Positions 1-7,809 of a DNA stretch of 11,988 nucleotides are shown here, piece after piece. The translations under genes were made by a program, and so were the position numbers. The stretch comes from Candidatus Heimdallarchaeota archaeon (GTDB lineage: Archaea; Asgardarchaeota; Heimdallarchaeia; Heimdallarchaeales; Kariarchaeaceae): positions 15,185 through 27,172 of the forward strand of contig JALUTL010000254.1 of assembly GCA_027016475.1 (NCBI GenBank), in the 5' to 3' direction. The number at the start of each line of letters is the position of its first letter. The stretch's first letter is position 1. The notes beneath the pieces were generated by a model that worked only from the letters and a program-made list of their open reading frames with translations, was not told the origin of the DNA and searched no databases.

Positions 1-183
1 GAAGACATAATAAAGCTGCAGTGGAACATGAAGGGCACTAGGGAAAAGTGGCGCGCCCGAGAATACGACTTCTACCTCATTGCACACGAACATATATTCG
101 TGTTCAAAAAACCAAAAAACGAAAAAAAAAAGGAATTCATTAATCGAAAATCGAAAAAAAATTCCGAAGTGTTTCTAATTTAA
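1..183 (+). CDS. C-terminal end of a probable DNA methyltransferase-like protein (5' end outside window)
   Basis: Frame 1 is open from the first base to a TAA at 181-183 and encodes about 60 residues. The segment around residues 23-38 contains YDFYLIAHEHIFVFKKP. This resembles the closing strand of N6/N4 amino-methyltransferases, where a His-Glu-aromatic step followed by a hydrophobic strand and Lys/Arg-Lys-Pro ends the catalytic domain. The last 20 or so residues are a Lys-rich tail coded by long A runs, including ten A in a row at 122-131. The catalytic motifs would lie outside the window, so target and type (DNA modification, or a Trm11-like RNA enzyme) cannot be settled. Reading frame and stop are clear; the family assignment rests on one motif. 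Confidence 0.5.
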   Translation, partial: EDIIKLQWNMKGTREKWRAREYDFYLIAHEHIFVFKKPKNEKKKEFINRKSKKNSEVFLI

Positions 184-191
184 TTTTTTTT
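184..191 (+). terminator. Oligo-T tract after the methyltransferase-like gene
   Basis: Eight consecutive T residues follow the stop codon at 181-183 directly, preceded by the AT-rich TCTAATTTAA. Oligo-T tracts on the non-template strand are the usual intrinsic termination signal of archaeal RNA polymerase. No stem-loop is visible before it. It lies just upstream of the lipase promoter, so it would separate the two transcripts. Confidence 0.35.
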
Positions 192-195
192 CACG

Positions 196-206
196 AATAA
201 TTTATG
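196..206 (+). promoter_or_regulatory. TATA-like element of the lipase gene
   Basis: AATAATTTATG is centred about 30 bases before the ATG at 231, the spacing expected for an archaeal TATA box feeding a leaderless transcript. No SD-like sequence precedes the ATG. The surrounding region is AT-rich overall, so the exact box is uncertain. Confidence 0.35.
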
Positions 207-230
207 AATGAATACCTTTGAAATGCACTT

Positions 231-1820
231 ATGAGGTTTTCAAAAAATACGAAAATCGCCTTTACACTTATTGTACTATTGACACTTTCAGGAGGGTTTG
301 TGCTCTCAATTGAAAGTATCGCTCCTCCGAAAGTGGTTATGATACCTGGGTGGCATGGGGACGGAAGCATTTTCAAAAAAATGATTCCCGTTTTAGAAAG
401 CCAAGGATTGACTGTTGTAGACTTTGATCCGAATACTCCTGGTACACAAGCTATATCACATGATGCTTCTGCCCCGCCGGGCAATCTTGACATCCCAGCT
501 TTAGCAAATCAAGTTGAAGAAATGATCAAGAGCAAAGTCCCTGCGGGAGAGAAAATTAACATAGTCGCCCATTCCATGGGTGGGCTGATTGCACGTTACA
601 TGATTGAAAAGGGACCATCGGATTCTTCCATTGATGATGATTGGGCTGCTCGTGTTGAAACCCTTATAATGCTCGGAACACCGAATCATGGAACATGGGA
701 AGCATACATAGGACAATTGTCACCCCTGTTCGGTGATTGGGCAGCATCTGCTGCTCAGATGATTCCTGGAAGTAGCTTCCTTGAAAGCCTTGGGTACAGT
801 GAACCAGCAGGTGAACATTATATTACTGTTGGAGGCGATCCATGGTATCTTCCTGGCTTTGATGGAGTTGTTCCAGCTGACTCACCAAGACTTAATGGTG
901 CTGAACATTATGTCATTGCTGGCCATCACGGAGAACTTGCAACCTTGCCAAATGCAATAGATCTTATATTGGAAGAACTTGGATATGTCCCTCAAGGAAT
1001 AGGAGAGTCACTTCCACTAGTAGGTGCAGCATTCATTAGGCTGGAATATTTCAAAATGGCTGGTGACCATGAATGGGGAACTGAAGAATACTATTTGGAT
1101 ATCTATGTGGATAAAGATGGCGGAAATGACAATTATGAATTTGTCAATACATTAAGATATGACAATGATGGGCCGTTTACATGGAACCCTGGAAACAATG
1201 GACCGAACACTGCTACATTTCTCCTGCCCGGTACATCCCCTAGAATGGATGTCAAAGTAGTTCTGAAAGAAGACAGTGATTTGATCAATACCTTCTATTT
1301 CCGGGATATCATGTATTCGGAGGATGTTGACGGAGTAGATTACTATTCTGATACAGCTGCTGATTCTGGAGGAGGTACCAATGAAATTCGAATTTCTGTA
1401 AATGGTGTCACTTCAGACATTGGTCAGACAGTAGATGTCAAGGTTGTTCTCACCCAAGTAAGGGTTGATGACGACGGAGATTCAATTGGCAAAGGAGAGA
1501 ACTACTTTGTTACCAAAATTGGAAAGACCGGCATGGAGATCGTTTATGGAGAATGGGCTAGGTGGAGTGGAGAGGATACCTACTACATCTATGACACTTA
1601 TGGTCCAGGAAGTGGATACGATGCATTGGTCTACAATGGAAGAATGGTGAAAACCGATCAGCTCCATGTTCAACTTGAGCTATGGGATGATGACGGAATT
1701 TGGTCCTCAGACGACCATTTAACTACCTATCATGCGTATTTCACAGCAATGTATGCAGGTGGATCTTATTACTACGACTCCGGTGCCGCCGGTTGGTGGT
1801 ACACAATAACAGTCACATAA
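231..1820 (+). CDS. Secreted lipase/esterase, alpha/beta hydrolase with Asp-rich C-terminal beta domains
   Basis: The 529-residue product begins with a signal peptide or membrane anchor (hydrophobic residues 9-26), so it is exported. Residues 33-250 form an alpha/beta hydrolase domain of the lipase type. The nucleophile elbow AHSMG places the catalytic Ser at 115, followed by LGTPNHG at 148-154, a typical lipase segment. The acid is probably Asp211 (FDGVVP) and the base His232 or His233. It probably hydrolyses ester bonds in lipids or short acyl esters outside the cell. Residues 262-529 read as two consecutive beta-rich domains with Asp clusters (294-300, 412-417, 486-488), which suggests calcium-binding beta-sandwiches. 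An upstream in-frame ATG at 204 is closed by a stop, so 231 is the start. The hydrolase call is firm; the substrate is unknown. Confidence 0.9.
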   Translation: MRFSKNTKIAFTLIVLLTLSGGFVLSIESIAPPKVVMIPGWHGDGSIFKKMIPVLESQGLTVVDFDPNTPGTQAISHDASAPPGNLDIPALANQVEEMIKSKVPAGEKINIVAHSMGGLIARYMIEKGPSDSSIDDDWAARVETLIMLGTPNHGTWEAYIGQLSPLFGDWAASAAQMIPGSSFLESLGYSEPAGEHYITVGGDPWYLPGFDGVVPADSPRLNGAEHYVIAGHHGELATLPNAIDLILEELGYVPQGIGESLPLVGAAFIRLEYFKMAGDHEWGTEEYYLDIYVDKDGGNDNYEFVNTLRYDNDGPFTWNPGNNGPNTATFLLPGTSPRMDVKVVLKEDSDLINTFYFRDIMYSEDVDGVDYYSDTAADSGGGTNEIRISVNGVTSDIGQTVDVKVVLTQVRVDDDGDSIGKGENYFVTKIGKTGMEIVYGEWARWSGEDTYYIYDTYGPGSGYDALVYNGRMVKTDQLHVQLELWDDDGIWSSDDHLTTYHAYFTAMYAGGSYYYDSGAAGWWYTITVT

Positions 1821-1841
1821 CACAGATTCGTTAGACCAAAT

Positions 1842-1850
1842 CTATATAAA
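1842..1850 (+). promoter_or_regulatory. TATA box of the small membrane protein gene
   Basis: CTATATAAA ends 24 bases before the ATG at 1875. The intervening sequence is AT-rich without an SD. This is a close match to the archaeal TATA consensus at the spacing of a leaderless transcript, and it is the clearest promoter in the window. Confidence 0.65.
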
Positions 1851-1874
1851 CTAAATATCAATCTTACAAATTAA

Positions 1875-2228
1875 ATGGGTGAACAGATCACCTCCATCAA
1901 CGATATCTATATCAGATGGGAGATAAAAAGGGACAATTATAGCTTCGGAGAGTTTACGATTTATTTCATTTTGCTGATCTATGGGGTTCTGTCTTTCATC
2001 CTGTATTTCTCATCCCAATTGCAAATTCTATTTATTTTCTTCTTTCCACTTGTTCGACTGAGCGCAGATTGGAAGGACTCACTTCCAATGACTGGACAGA
2101 TTGTCGATTTTTTGCAAGATAGTAAGGTGTCACTGTTTAGTGGTTCTTCACTTGTGGCATTTGGGATTGCATTTCTTGTAACGCTGATTCAGTTTGCGTT
2201 TTGGGTATTCTTGTTTTTGATCGCCTAG
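1875..2228 (+). CDS. Small membrane protein of unknown function
   Basis: This 117-residue protein has a charged N-terminal stretch (residues 1-26), then two close hydrophobic segments (about 27-45 and 48-60). A short polar loop containing SADWKDSLP follows, and then a long hydrophobic C-terminal segment (about 89-116) that ends almost at the stop codon. Three membrane passes are likely. I recognise no family. It has its own TATA box and a leaderless start. Its TAG stop lies in the palindrome CTAG (2225-2228), shared with the stop codon of the convergent aminotransferase gene. Promoter position and hydrophobic pattern support it as a real gene. Confidence 0.65.
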   Translation: MGEQITSINDIYIRWEIKRDNYSFGEFTIYFILLIYGVLSFILYFSSQLQILFIFFFPLVRLSADWKDSLPMTGQIVDFLQDSKVSLFSGSSLVAFGIAFLVTLIQFAFWVFLFLIA

Positions 2229-3403
2229 TCTTTTTCTTCCATTTCTTTTATTCTGGAAACTGCTTCCCTCAGTTTGTCTTCTGATGCGCTTCCGAAACTA
2301 ATACGAAAATGATCATTTCTGCTTTTTCCAAATTCCGATCCAGGTACAGTGACAACTTTTGCTTTTTCAAAAACTCTTTCGACCCATTCATATCCTGGGT
2401 CAGTTCCAGATGAATTTTCTACTTTCGGAAACGTGTAGAAAGAACCTTCTATAGGAGGAACTGTAATGCCATCCAATTTGGAAAATTCTTCCTTGGTGAC
2501 CTTGGCTCGGCGTTCCATGATTTTGCAGAGCTTATCGCGAAATTCCTTATCTCCCTTTGTTCCCATAAATTCTGCCAATGCCCATTGAGGCAAGCTTGGG
2601 GCATTTGCTACGATAAATGGATGAAGTTTGCTGATTGGTTGCATTATCTCCTTGTTTCCGATTCCATAACCAAGTCTCCAACCGGGAATGCAATAGGTTT
2701 TACTGAATGAATTAAGTGTCACGGTGTTTTCAGGTGCAAGGGAAGCCATTGGAAGATGCTTTTTTTCATTGAACACCATGAACTCATACACTTCATCAGA
2801 GAGTATGACCAAATCGTGGTCAATTGCCAAGTCAGCAATACCCTTCAGACTCTCATCTTTAAGGATTCTTCCAGTTGGATTGCTAGGAGAGTTGATAACA
2901 ATCATTCGAGTTTTTGAAGTAATTTTTTCGGCTATTTCATCTGGATTTATCTGAAACTCATCATCCATGGCGATAGGGACAGGCTTAGCTCCGACCATCT
3001 CCGGGATGGTTGGATAGTACACAAAACCAGGATCCGGAATGATGACTTCATCCCCAGGGTCTGTCATGGACATAAATGCAGTAAACATGAGTTGGGTTCC
3101 GCCAGAAGTTACCACGACACCCTCTAAATCAAAATCAAGGTTGTATGTCTCTTTGTATTGCTCCAAAATTTTCTCACGGAGTGCAGGGACTCCAGAGTTG
3201 ATAACATAAGAGCTAGTCTTAAGACCTTGCAATTCGGTCATTTTTTTGAGCAGTAACTCTGGTGGAGGAATGTCGGGAGCTCCAATTCCCAAGGAAATGA
3301 CACCTTCAAGCCCTTGTGCACGTGCAAACATTTTTCTGATGCCTGAAGGGCGGATATGTTCCAGTTTTTTGCTTTCCTGTAAATGTCTCGGTTTAGTTGA
3401 CAT
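2225..3403 (-). CDS. PLP-dependent aminotransferase, class I (aspartate/aromatic type)
   Basis: The 392-residue enzyme transfers amino groups between an amino acid and a 2-oxo acid in the cytoplasm. Fold-type I signatures occur in order: the SPSNPTG turn at 172-178, the cofactor-binding Asp203 and Tyr206 in SDEVYE, the Schiff-base lysine 235 in SFSKTY, Arg243 in GWRLGY, and the carboxylate-binding Arg367 in FRISF. This pattern fits the archaeal aspartate/aromatic aminotransferase group; the amino acid is not predictable. The frame extends to an ATG at 3499, but I place the start at 3403 (or the adjacent ATG at 3406). A TATAAA lies at the right distance, and the resulting length suits the family. 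It converges with the small membrane protein gene with a four-base overlap. Confidence 0.93.
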   Translation of the reverse strand: MSTKPRHLQESKKLEHIRPSGIRKMFARAQGLEGVISLGIGAPDIPPPELLLKKMTELQGLKTSSYVINSGVPALREKILEQYKETYNLDFDLEGVVVTSGGTQLMFTAFMSMTDPGDEVIIPDPGFVYYPTIPEMVGAKPVPIAMDDEFQINPDEIAEKITSKTRMIVINSPSNPTGRILKDESLKGIADLAIDHDLVILSDEVYEFMVFNEKKHLPMASLAPENTVTLNSFSKTYCIPGWRLGYGIGNKEIMQPISKLHPFIVANAPSLPQWALAEFMGTKGDKEFRDKLCKIMERRAKVTKEEFSKLDGITVPPIEGSFYTFPKVENSSGTDPGYEWVERVFEKAKVVTVPGSEFGKSRNDHFRISFGSASEDKLREAVSRIKEMEEKD

Positions 3404-3424
3404 CATGTTTCTAAAGATACAGTG

Positions 3425-3430
3425 TTTATA
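3425..3430 (-). promoter_or_regulatory. TATA box of the aminotransferase gene
   Basis: On the minus strand this reads CTTATAAAC with TATAAA at 3430-3425. It lies 18-21 bases before the tandem ATG codons at 3406 and 3403. The position supports a leaderless or nearly leaderless start there rather than at the upstream ATG at 3499. Confidence 0.45.
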
Positions 3431-3517
3431 AGATTCAAAGAGTGCCAACGATTTGAAGATCAAATTGTTTTGATTTTGTGGGTAGTACAGGTCATTCATG
3501 AAACATCTGTAGCTACT

Positions 3518-3530
3518 CTTAAAACTATAA
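3518..3530 (+). promoter_or_regulatory. TATA-like region of the multi-pass membrane protein gene
   Basis: CTTAAAACTATAA offers two overlapping A/T boxes, centred about 26 and 19 bases before the GTG at 3547. The first is at leaderless spacing. It lies in the divergent region shared with the aminotransferase promoter. Confidence 0.35.
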
Positions 3531-3546
3531 TGTTGATATCAAATTC

Positions 3547-4533
3547 GTGGTAGACCTGAATTCAATCTATCCGTTTCTAACGACAACAGTATCTTTCTTG
3601 TTCTTTCTGAGCATAGTTGAGCAATACAAACGGAAGAGAAAATTCCATCAATTGATTTGGGCAATTGCACTTTTCCTGTTCTTGATTACAGCAGGTGCAG
3701 AAGCATTGGCGCTTGCGATCGGAGAATGGAATCCAATAATATATAAAGCATATTATGTTCTGGCAGCCATTCAAGTCACATTTATGGGTGGAGGGGTTCT
3801 TTATCTCTTTGCAGATCGGAAGGTCATAACTCAACAAAATTCATGGGTTTGGCTCTTGATATTTTCACTGGTTTGGGGGTTATTTGGTTTGTTGTTTCTT
3901 CCACGGCATAGTGTATTTGGCATATTCGTGGCAATTTCTATACTCACGATTGCAACAGCCTTAATCTACAAGCTACTCCCACTGAAGGGGTTCAAATATT
4001 TATGGGAAGAAAGAATAGATGGCTGGTTTGTTGCAAATATGTTTATGGCAGTTTCATTTGTCGCATTTTTCAGCATGGTTTATTTTGCAGTTGTCTCTCC
4101 ACTTAATCTTGAAATTCTAAAAACTGGTAGAGAAGTTTCTGGTTTGCCATGGCAAAGAGACCCTTCAGATCTTTCTGAACCACGGGCAGTGGTCAGGCTT
4201 TTCAGCCCACTCCATACAGTCCCTGGGGCAATTGCTTTGATAGGAGGAGGTTTCTATTCATATATCAGATGGCAGGTTCAACTGAAAAAACAAAATGGAC
4301 ATTTTCAATGGACACAAGGACTTTTTAATGTATATATCGCCCTTGGAGCATTGGTGTTGGGACAGGGCGCCTTTCTATCAGGTTTTGGCTATGGAACATT
4401 GTATGTTAGTGAAATTATTGCAGTTACTCTCATGTATTTTGGATTCTTGGAATCAGACAAAATCAGCAAGACCAAGCTTATTGAAATCTTCAGAATTGCC
4501 TTGCCGAGAATACGTTCCCTTAGTTCAAGCTGA
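3547..4533 (+). CDS. Multi-pass membrane protein of unknown function
   Basis: The 328-residue product starts at GTG and is strongly hydrophobic, with about nine predicted membrane segments (near 8-25, 34-56, 67-88, 100-117, 121-141, 160-184, 224-240, 258-276 and 280-299). The only large polar loop is between segments six and seven (residues about 190-222, with RDPSDLSEPRAVVRL). The early part (Trp-Ala, Ala-Glu-Ala-Leu, Tyr-Tyr-Val-Leu-Ala-Ala, Gly-Gly-Gly-Val-Leu-Tyr-Leu) resembles uncharacterised membrane proteins I associate with bacteria and archaea, but I know no function. No transporter or enzyme motif is visible. Its end overlaps the convergent TrmB-like gene by nine bases; whether that regulator acts on it is unknown. 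Confidence 0.8.
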   Translation: MVDLNSIYPFLTTTVSFLFFLSIVEQYKRKRKFHQLIWAIALFLFLITAGAEALALAIGEWNPIIYKAYYVLAAIQVTFMGGGVLYLFADRKVITQQNSWVWLLIFSLVWGLFGLLFLPRHSVFGIFVAISILTIATALIYKLLPLKGFKYLWEERIDGWFVANMFMAVSFVAFFSMVYFAVVSPLNLEILKTGREVSGLPWQRDPSDLSEPRAVVRLFSPLHTVPGAIALIGGGFYSYIRWQVQLKKQNGHFQWTQGLFNVYIALGALVLGQGAFLSGFGYGTLYVSEIIAVTLMYFGFLESDKISKTKLIEIFRIALPRIRSLSSS

Positions 4534-5310
4534 TTGCTCCTTCCATAGCATGAGAAAAATCCACTCAAACTGAGAAACCAAAGCTTTATTCTCAGTCCGG
4601 ATAAGAAATGAATCCTTTGAAAGAACCGCCTCTGAAAGAAACAAATACAATGTTGAATCTACAATAAAGAACGGAACCTTGAGGTTCGAGTTGTACTTTA
4701 TTTGAATTGGGAGTTTGTCGGTTTGAAGCCAATTTTTGAATCGCTTGGAAAGCAGTTGTGCAACATCTTCTGTTGTAACCAAATACTTTACATCAAATGT
4801 ATGAGTGGTAAATCGTTTTACCAAGGCGTTTCCACCATATCTCCAATTTATGTAAGATCGTTCAGAAGCTGCTGCCACCCACAAACGTTCTCGGCATGAA
4901 AGCACATCTTGCAGAAAAATATGCTCCACCGCTTCAAATCTTATGACATCAATTCCAGAGGCAATTTCATTAGAAATATTCTCTTCCCAAGCCATCTGTA
5001 GAATACCTTTAAGTTTTTCCAATTGGAGAAGTTTCTTGTCAAACTCTTCCCGTTGTTTTTCTATGTGCTCAGCTATTGTATCCATTGGAGGCAAAACATG
5101 AAACACTGTTAAAGCATCCTTGCTTCTTCTAATCAACCCTTTTTTTTCCAATTTTTGGGCAATTCCATATACTCTTGAAAGCGGAAATCCTGATTTATCT
5201 TTAATGTCATTTGCTGTTGCTTGACCTATTTCAAGGAGTATTGAATAGATTGTAGATTCATTTGGAGTAAGCCCAAGGACATGGGTTAACAGATCCTTTA
5301 TTTGCACCAA
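4525..5310 (-). CDS. TrmB-family transcriptional regulator
   Basis: The 261-residue protein opens with a winged helix-turn-helix (about residues 8-65), with LGLTPNESTIYSILLEIG, then SRVYGIAQKLEKKGLI, the typical TrmB recognition-helix region. A charged helix likely to form a coiled coil follows (about 78-108), as in TrmB proteins that dimerise there. The C-terminal half (about 115-258) matches the alpha/beta effector domain in length and pattern (the ERLWVAAAS strand, then DVKYLVTTED). TrmB proteins usually respond to sugars or other small ligands and act as repressors or activators; the ligand here is unknown. The start is TTG at 5310 or GTG at 5307, as no ATG is available. An 8-bp palindrome CAAATTTG overlaps the start and could serve autoregulation. 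Confidence 0.88.
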   Translation of the reverse strand: MVQIKDLLTHVLGLTPNESTIYSILLEIGQATANDIKDKSGFPLSRVYGIAQKLEKKGLIRRSKDALTVFHVLPPMDTIAEHIEKQREEFDKKLLQLEKLKGILQMAWEENISNEIASGIDVIRFEAVEHIFLQDVLSCRERLWVAAASERSYINWRYGGNALVKRFTTHTFDVKYLVTTEDVAQLLSKRFKNWLQTDKLPIQIKYNSNLKVPFFIVDSTLYLFLSEAVLSKDSFLIRTENKALVSQFEWIFLMLWKEQSA

Positions 5311-5320
5311 ATTTGATTTG

Positions 5321-5341
5321 ATTTAAATACAAAATTAAAGT
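5321..5341 (-). promoter_or_regulatory. Candidate promoter of the TrmB-like gene
   Basis: On the minus strand two A/T boxes, CTTTAATTTT and TATTTAAAT, lie in the 60-base gap after the PHP gene. The first is about 27 bases before the TTG start and fits a leaderless transcript. The second is a better TATA but lies too close. Either way the regulator may be transcribed separately from the PHP gene. Confidence 0.3.
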
Positions 5342-5370
5342 TTCTGTCCATTCTTGACAAAAAGTAATTT

Positions 5371-6288
5371 TTAGGGATTATAGCCAAGTTTTTGCATGAA
5401 CCGGGTTAAATCTTCCTGAGGCATATCCATACCCAATACACCCACATCTCCATGAAAGTCCCCTCCTGCGGTCTTCAATAGTCGGGGTTTTTGAAGCAAT
5501 TGGTCAAGAAACTTACATCCTTGCTTAAAATAGTCTTCCGAAACCTTGTACTTTTGTGTATAGTCATAGTAATACTCAATTCCATCAATGCCAGACTGAA
5601 CAAGACGCATCGCCAACTCTTGCAATGTCTTCAAGTTTTCTTTTCTACCGTGCATTGGATGGGCCCACACTACCACTCCACCCACATTATGGATGATGTC
5701 GATCCAATCTTGATAATTGAGAGAAAATTTTTCGACATCTAGAGGTTTTCCGTATCCTAAATACCTGTCAAATGCATCATTCAGATCTTTGACGAAACCT
5801 TTCTTCACCAAGACACGTGCAAAATGGGGTCTGGAAATGATGTCTGTCGGACTTATTCCTCCTTCTGAATCTGTTGAAGCCTCCTTCAATACTTCTTCAA
5901 AAGAAACGTCAATACCAAGATTTACGGCCTTTTCGACCATCTTTTTCATCCTCATAACTCTGGAGGATGCGATTTTATTAAGCACATCCTGAATGGGTGT
6001 AAGACGGTTGTTGTCCAATGATTGGAAATATGCGAGCAAGTGAATCTTTTGATCTTTAACGCTCGATGAAATTTCTATTCCTGGAATTAACATGCCAGTA
6101 TAGATATTCTTTTCCCTATTGATTTCAAAAGCCTCTACACTACCCTTGAGATTGTCATGGTCAGTAATTGCCAAGACTTCAATACCTTTACTTTGGGCTT
6201 CACCGAGGATTTTCTCAACTGACCATGTACCATCTGAATTTGTGGAATGGCAATGAAGATCTACAATCACACGTTTCATATGAAGCAT
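5371..6288 (-). CDS. PHP-domain phosphoesterase, TrpH / RNase AM-like
   Basis: The protein has about 305 residues and carries the metal-binding motifs of the polymerase and histidinol phosphatase (PHP) superfamily, in order: DLHCHSTNSDG near the N-terminus, ITDHDN, PGIEIS, a His in KIHLLAY, RPHFAR, VWAHP and GGDFHG at the C-terminal end. The full set and the length match the TrpH/YciV group. Characterised members of that group remove 5' nucleotides from RNA or hydrolyse 3',5'-nucleotide bisphosphates. A cytoplasmic nuclease or phosphatase role is inferred from family. The frame reaches back to a TTG at 6327, but that lies almost on the TATA element at 6331-6336. I therefore prefer the ATG at 6288, with the ATG at 6279 possible. 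Neither has an SD. Confidence 0.88.
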   Translation of the reverse strand: MLHMKRVIVDLHCHSTNSDGTWSVEKILGEAQSKGIEVLAITDHDNLKGSVEAFEINREKNIYTGMLIPGIEISSSVKDQKIHLLAYFQSLDNNRLTPIQDVLNKIASSRVMRMKKMVEKAVNLGIDVSFEEVLKEASTDSEGGISPTDIISRPHFARVLVKKGFVKDLNDAFDRYLGYGKPLDVEKFSLNYQDWIDIIHNVGGVVVWAHPMHGRKENLKTLQELAMRLVQSGIDGIEYYYDYTQKYKVSEDYFKQGCKFLDQLLQKPRLLKTAGGDFHGDVGVLGMDMPQEDLTRFMQKLGYNP

Positions 6289-6329
6289 GGTGTTATTTGC
6301 TTTTCCAATCAAGGCATCATAATTCAAAG

Positions 6330-6340
6330 TTATAAACTAA
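6330..6340 (-). promoter_or_regulatory. TATA box of the PHP gene
   Basis: TAGTTTATAAC on the minus strand would place the transcript start near 6306. That leaves a leader of roughly 20-27 bases to the ATG at 6288 or 6279. It shares the divergent region with the cupin promoter. Confidence 0.4.
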
Positions 6341-6385
6341 AAAGACTATATTCAAATACTTCGCAAAACATGTTTTCATGTGAGA

Positions 6386-6751
6386 ATGGATTCTTTCAAA
6401 ACAATGTCCAAAATTGAGTGGACAAGTTCATCAGAAGGTGAAGCTGATGAAAAAATAATTATAGGCAAGGACATATGTAAATCTTCAAACCTAAGAATGA
6501 TCCGTATAATGCCGCGTTCAAAATCCATACCCCATAGCCATCCCCAATTGCAGGCATTCTATATCATCTCAGGAAAAGCAAGAATCACTGTAGAAGATCA
6601 AGAGATTGAAGTGGGTGAAAATGTACGAGTAATTGTAAAACCAAATCAGTTGCACTCCATTACAGTCATTGGCGAAACACCACTTATCGCAATTGTTTTT
6701 GATGAATTTGATCAGTGCTTTGATTTCAGTTCGCCATATGTTGATTTCTAA
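6386..6751 (+). CDS. Single-domain cupin protein
   Basis: The product is about 121 residues and forms one conserved beta-barrel. Cupin motif 1 is visible as PHSHPQLQAFYIISG, with two metal-type His residues, but the usual Glu is replaced by Gln while the downstream Gly keeps its spacing. Motif 2 is KPNQLHSI, with its His. Small cupins of this type bind metals or small ligands, or act as isomerases or dioxygenases; nothing fixes the role here. A GTG lies two codons upstream (6380), but the ATG at 6386 is preferred because of the A/T-rich CAAATACT about 28 bases before it. An inverted repeat (ACATG, four T, CATGT at 6368-6381) just before the start could be an operator. Its stop overlaps the next convergent gene by four bases. 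Confidence 0.78.
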   Translation: MDSFKTMSKIEWTSSSEGEADEKIIIGKDICKSSNLRMIRIMPRSKSIPHSHPQLQAFYIISGKARITVEDQEIEVGENVRVIVKPNQLHSITVIGETPLIAIVFDEFDQCFDFSSPYVDF

Positions 6752-7809
6752 ATTTCCGTGCTGATTTCATCCAATTCTTTGGATTTTAGATAGGAAAGCT
6801 TGTAGTCCAATGCACCCAGTTGTATCAGTTGAGAGATTGCCAATACAATAATTTCTTCTTCAAGCTCTGAATAATTTAATATTTCATCGTCAAGCAATGT
6901 CTGAATCTCGTTCATTGTAAATTTGTCTATATCAATTAGCTTTTTGGCGATCCGAACGATGTCTCCTTTTTCAATTCCTTTTGCTTTGATTGAATCTTTG
7001 CTGTTGATGACCAAATTAAGAGATGGTTTGTAAGGGATCAACACTGAAGCCTTGTCAATCAATATTGATATGATGTCCTCATGTATCTTACCGAGTTTCT
7101 TGGCTGCATTTATGTCAATGAAACGAAGGACTTCTGGGATTAAATCGACATGAATGTCACTTGCAAGTTCCAAAGCCCTAATAAAACATCGAATCCACGA
7201 TTCTAGATGTTCAATGCTTTTACTTTCTCGTTCTGAATTGAACTTGGGGATGACCGTGCATTTGATTGTCCCCAATTGGCTTTCAAATTCCATCTTCAAA
7301 TCTTCAGGCTTTTCTGTCGTACGGTTTTCCAACACAAATTTCAGCTTCCCTTGACTTACCAGTTCCAATTGATACCAAGAGATCCATTGATGCCGAGTGT
7401 TGAGCTCTTTAATCTTCCTTGATGGAAGAGGGAGGGTGAACATGTTTGCCTTGTTCTTCTTCTGTTCCAAGGATATCAGATCGTTGGTTCTTACATGAAA
7501 ATTCGCATCAATATACAGCTTCATTCCATGAATGTCCTGTGTGTCAGGTTTTGAAGTATGAACATCTATGTATGAGGCCAATCCATTTTGTTCCAATTCA
7601 TGCCTGTTCAGATGGACATCCTTTTCCAAAAACAATATTCTTTTCCTTTTGCAATGGGAACACAGATATCCTAATTCCTTCAAACCACCTTCGGTCATTA
7701 CTAACTTAAAATGAAACTCCAATATAAATTGATTTATTTTCCGGTTCAGAAGAGAAAGTGTTTCACTCTCAATTATCTTGCTTTTGTCTTTGTATGTATT
7801 CGACTCCAA
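6748..7809 (-). CDS. Conserved-looking hypothetical protein with CxxC motif
   Basis: The 353-residue, charged, mostly soluble protein belongs to no family I recognise. An N-terminal CSHCKRKR (residues about 50-57) looks like half of a zinc knuckle; no second CxxC pair is obvious. The middle is mixed alpha/beta. The last 80 or so residues are helical and end in AISQLIQLGALDYKLS, which could be a winged-helix-like segment, but that is an inference. The start is TTG at 7809 inside the end of the upstream membrane protein gene, a 41-base overlap in another frame. The next Met is residue 38, so the true start is uncertain. It is probably co-transcribed with the upstream gene. Its stop overlaps the cupin stop by four bases. 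Confidence 0.68.
   Translation of the reverse strand: MESNTYKDKSKIIESETLSLLNRKINQFILEFHFKLVMTEGGLKELGYLCSHCKRKRILFLEKDVHLNRHELEQNGLASYIDVHTSKPDTQDIHGMKLYIDANFHVRTNDLISLEQKKNKANMFTLPLPSRKIKELNTRHQWISWYQLELVSQGKLKFVLENRTTEKPEDLKMEFESQLGTIKCTVIPKFNSERESKSIEHLESWIRCFIRALELASDIHVDLIPEVLRFIDINAAKKLGKIHEDIISILIDKASVLIPYKPSLNLVINSKDSIKAKGIEKGDIVRIAKKLIDIDKFTMNEIQTLLDDEILNYSELEEEIIVLAISQLIQLGALDYKLSYLKSKELDEISTEI

Noticed and set aside
84..103. Inverted repeat ACACGAA / TTCGTGT with a 6-base gap
   Set aside because: It lies inside the coding end of the methyltransferase-like gene and encodes its conserved HEHIFV segment; more easily explained by coding.
3404..3499. N-terminal extension of the aminotransferase to the ATG at 3499
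   Set aside because: The extra 32 residues do not look like aminotransferase sequence, and a TATAAA lies inside them at the right distance from the inner ATG codons.
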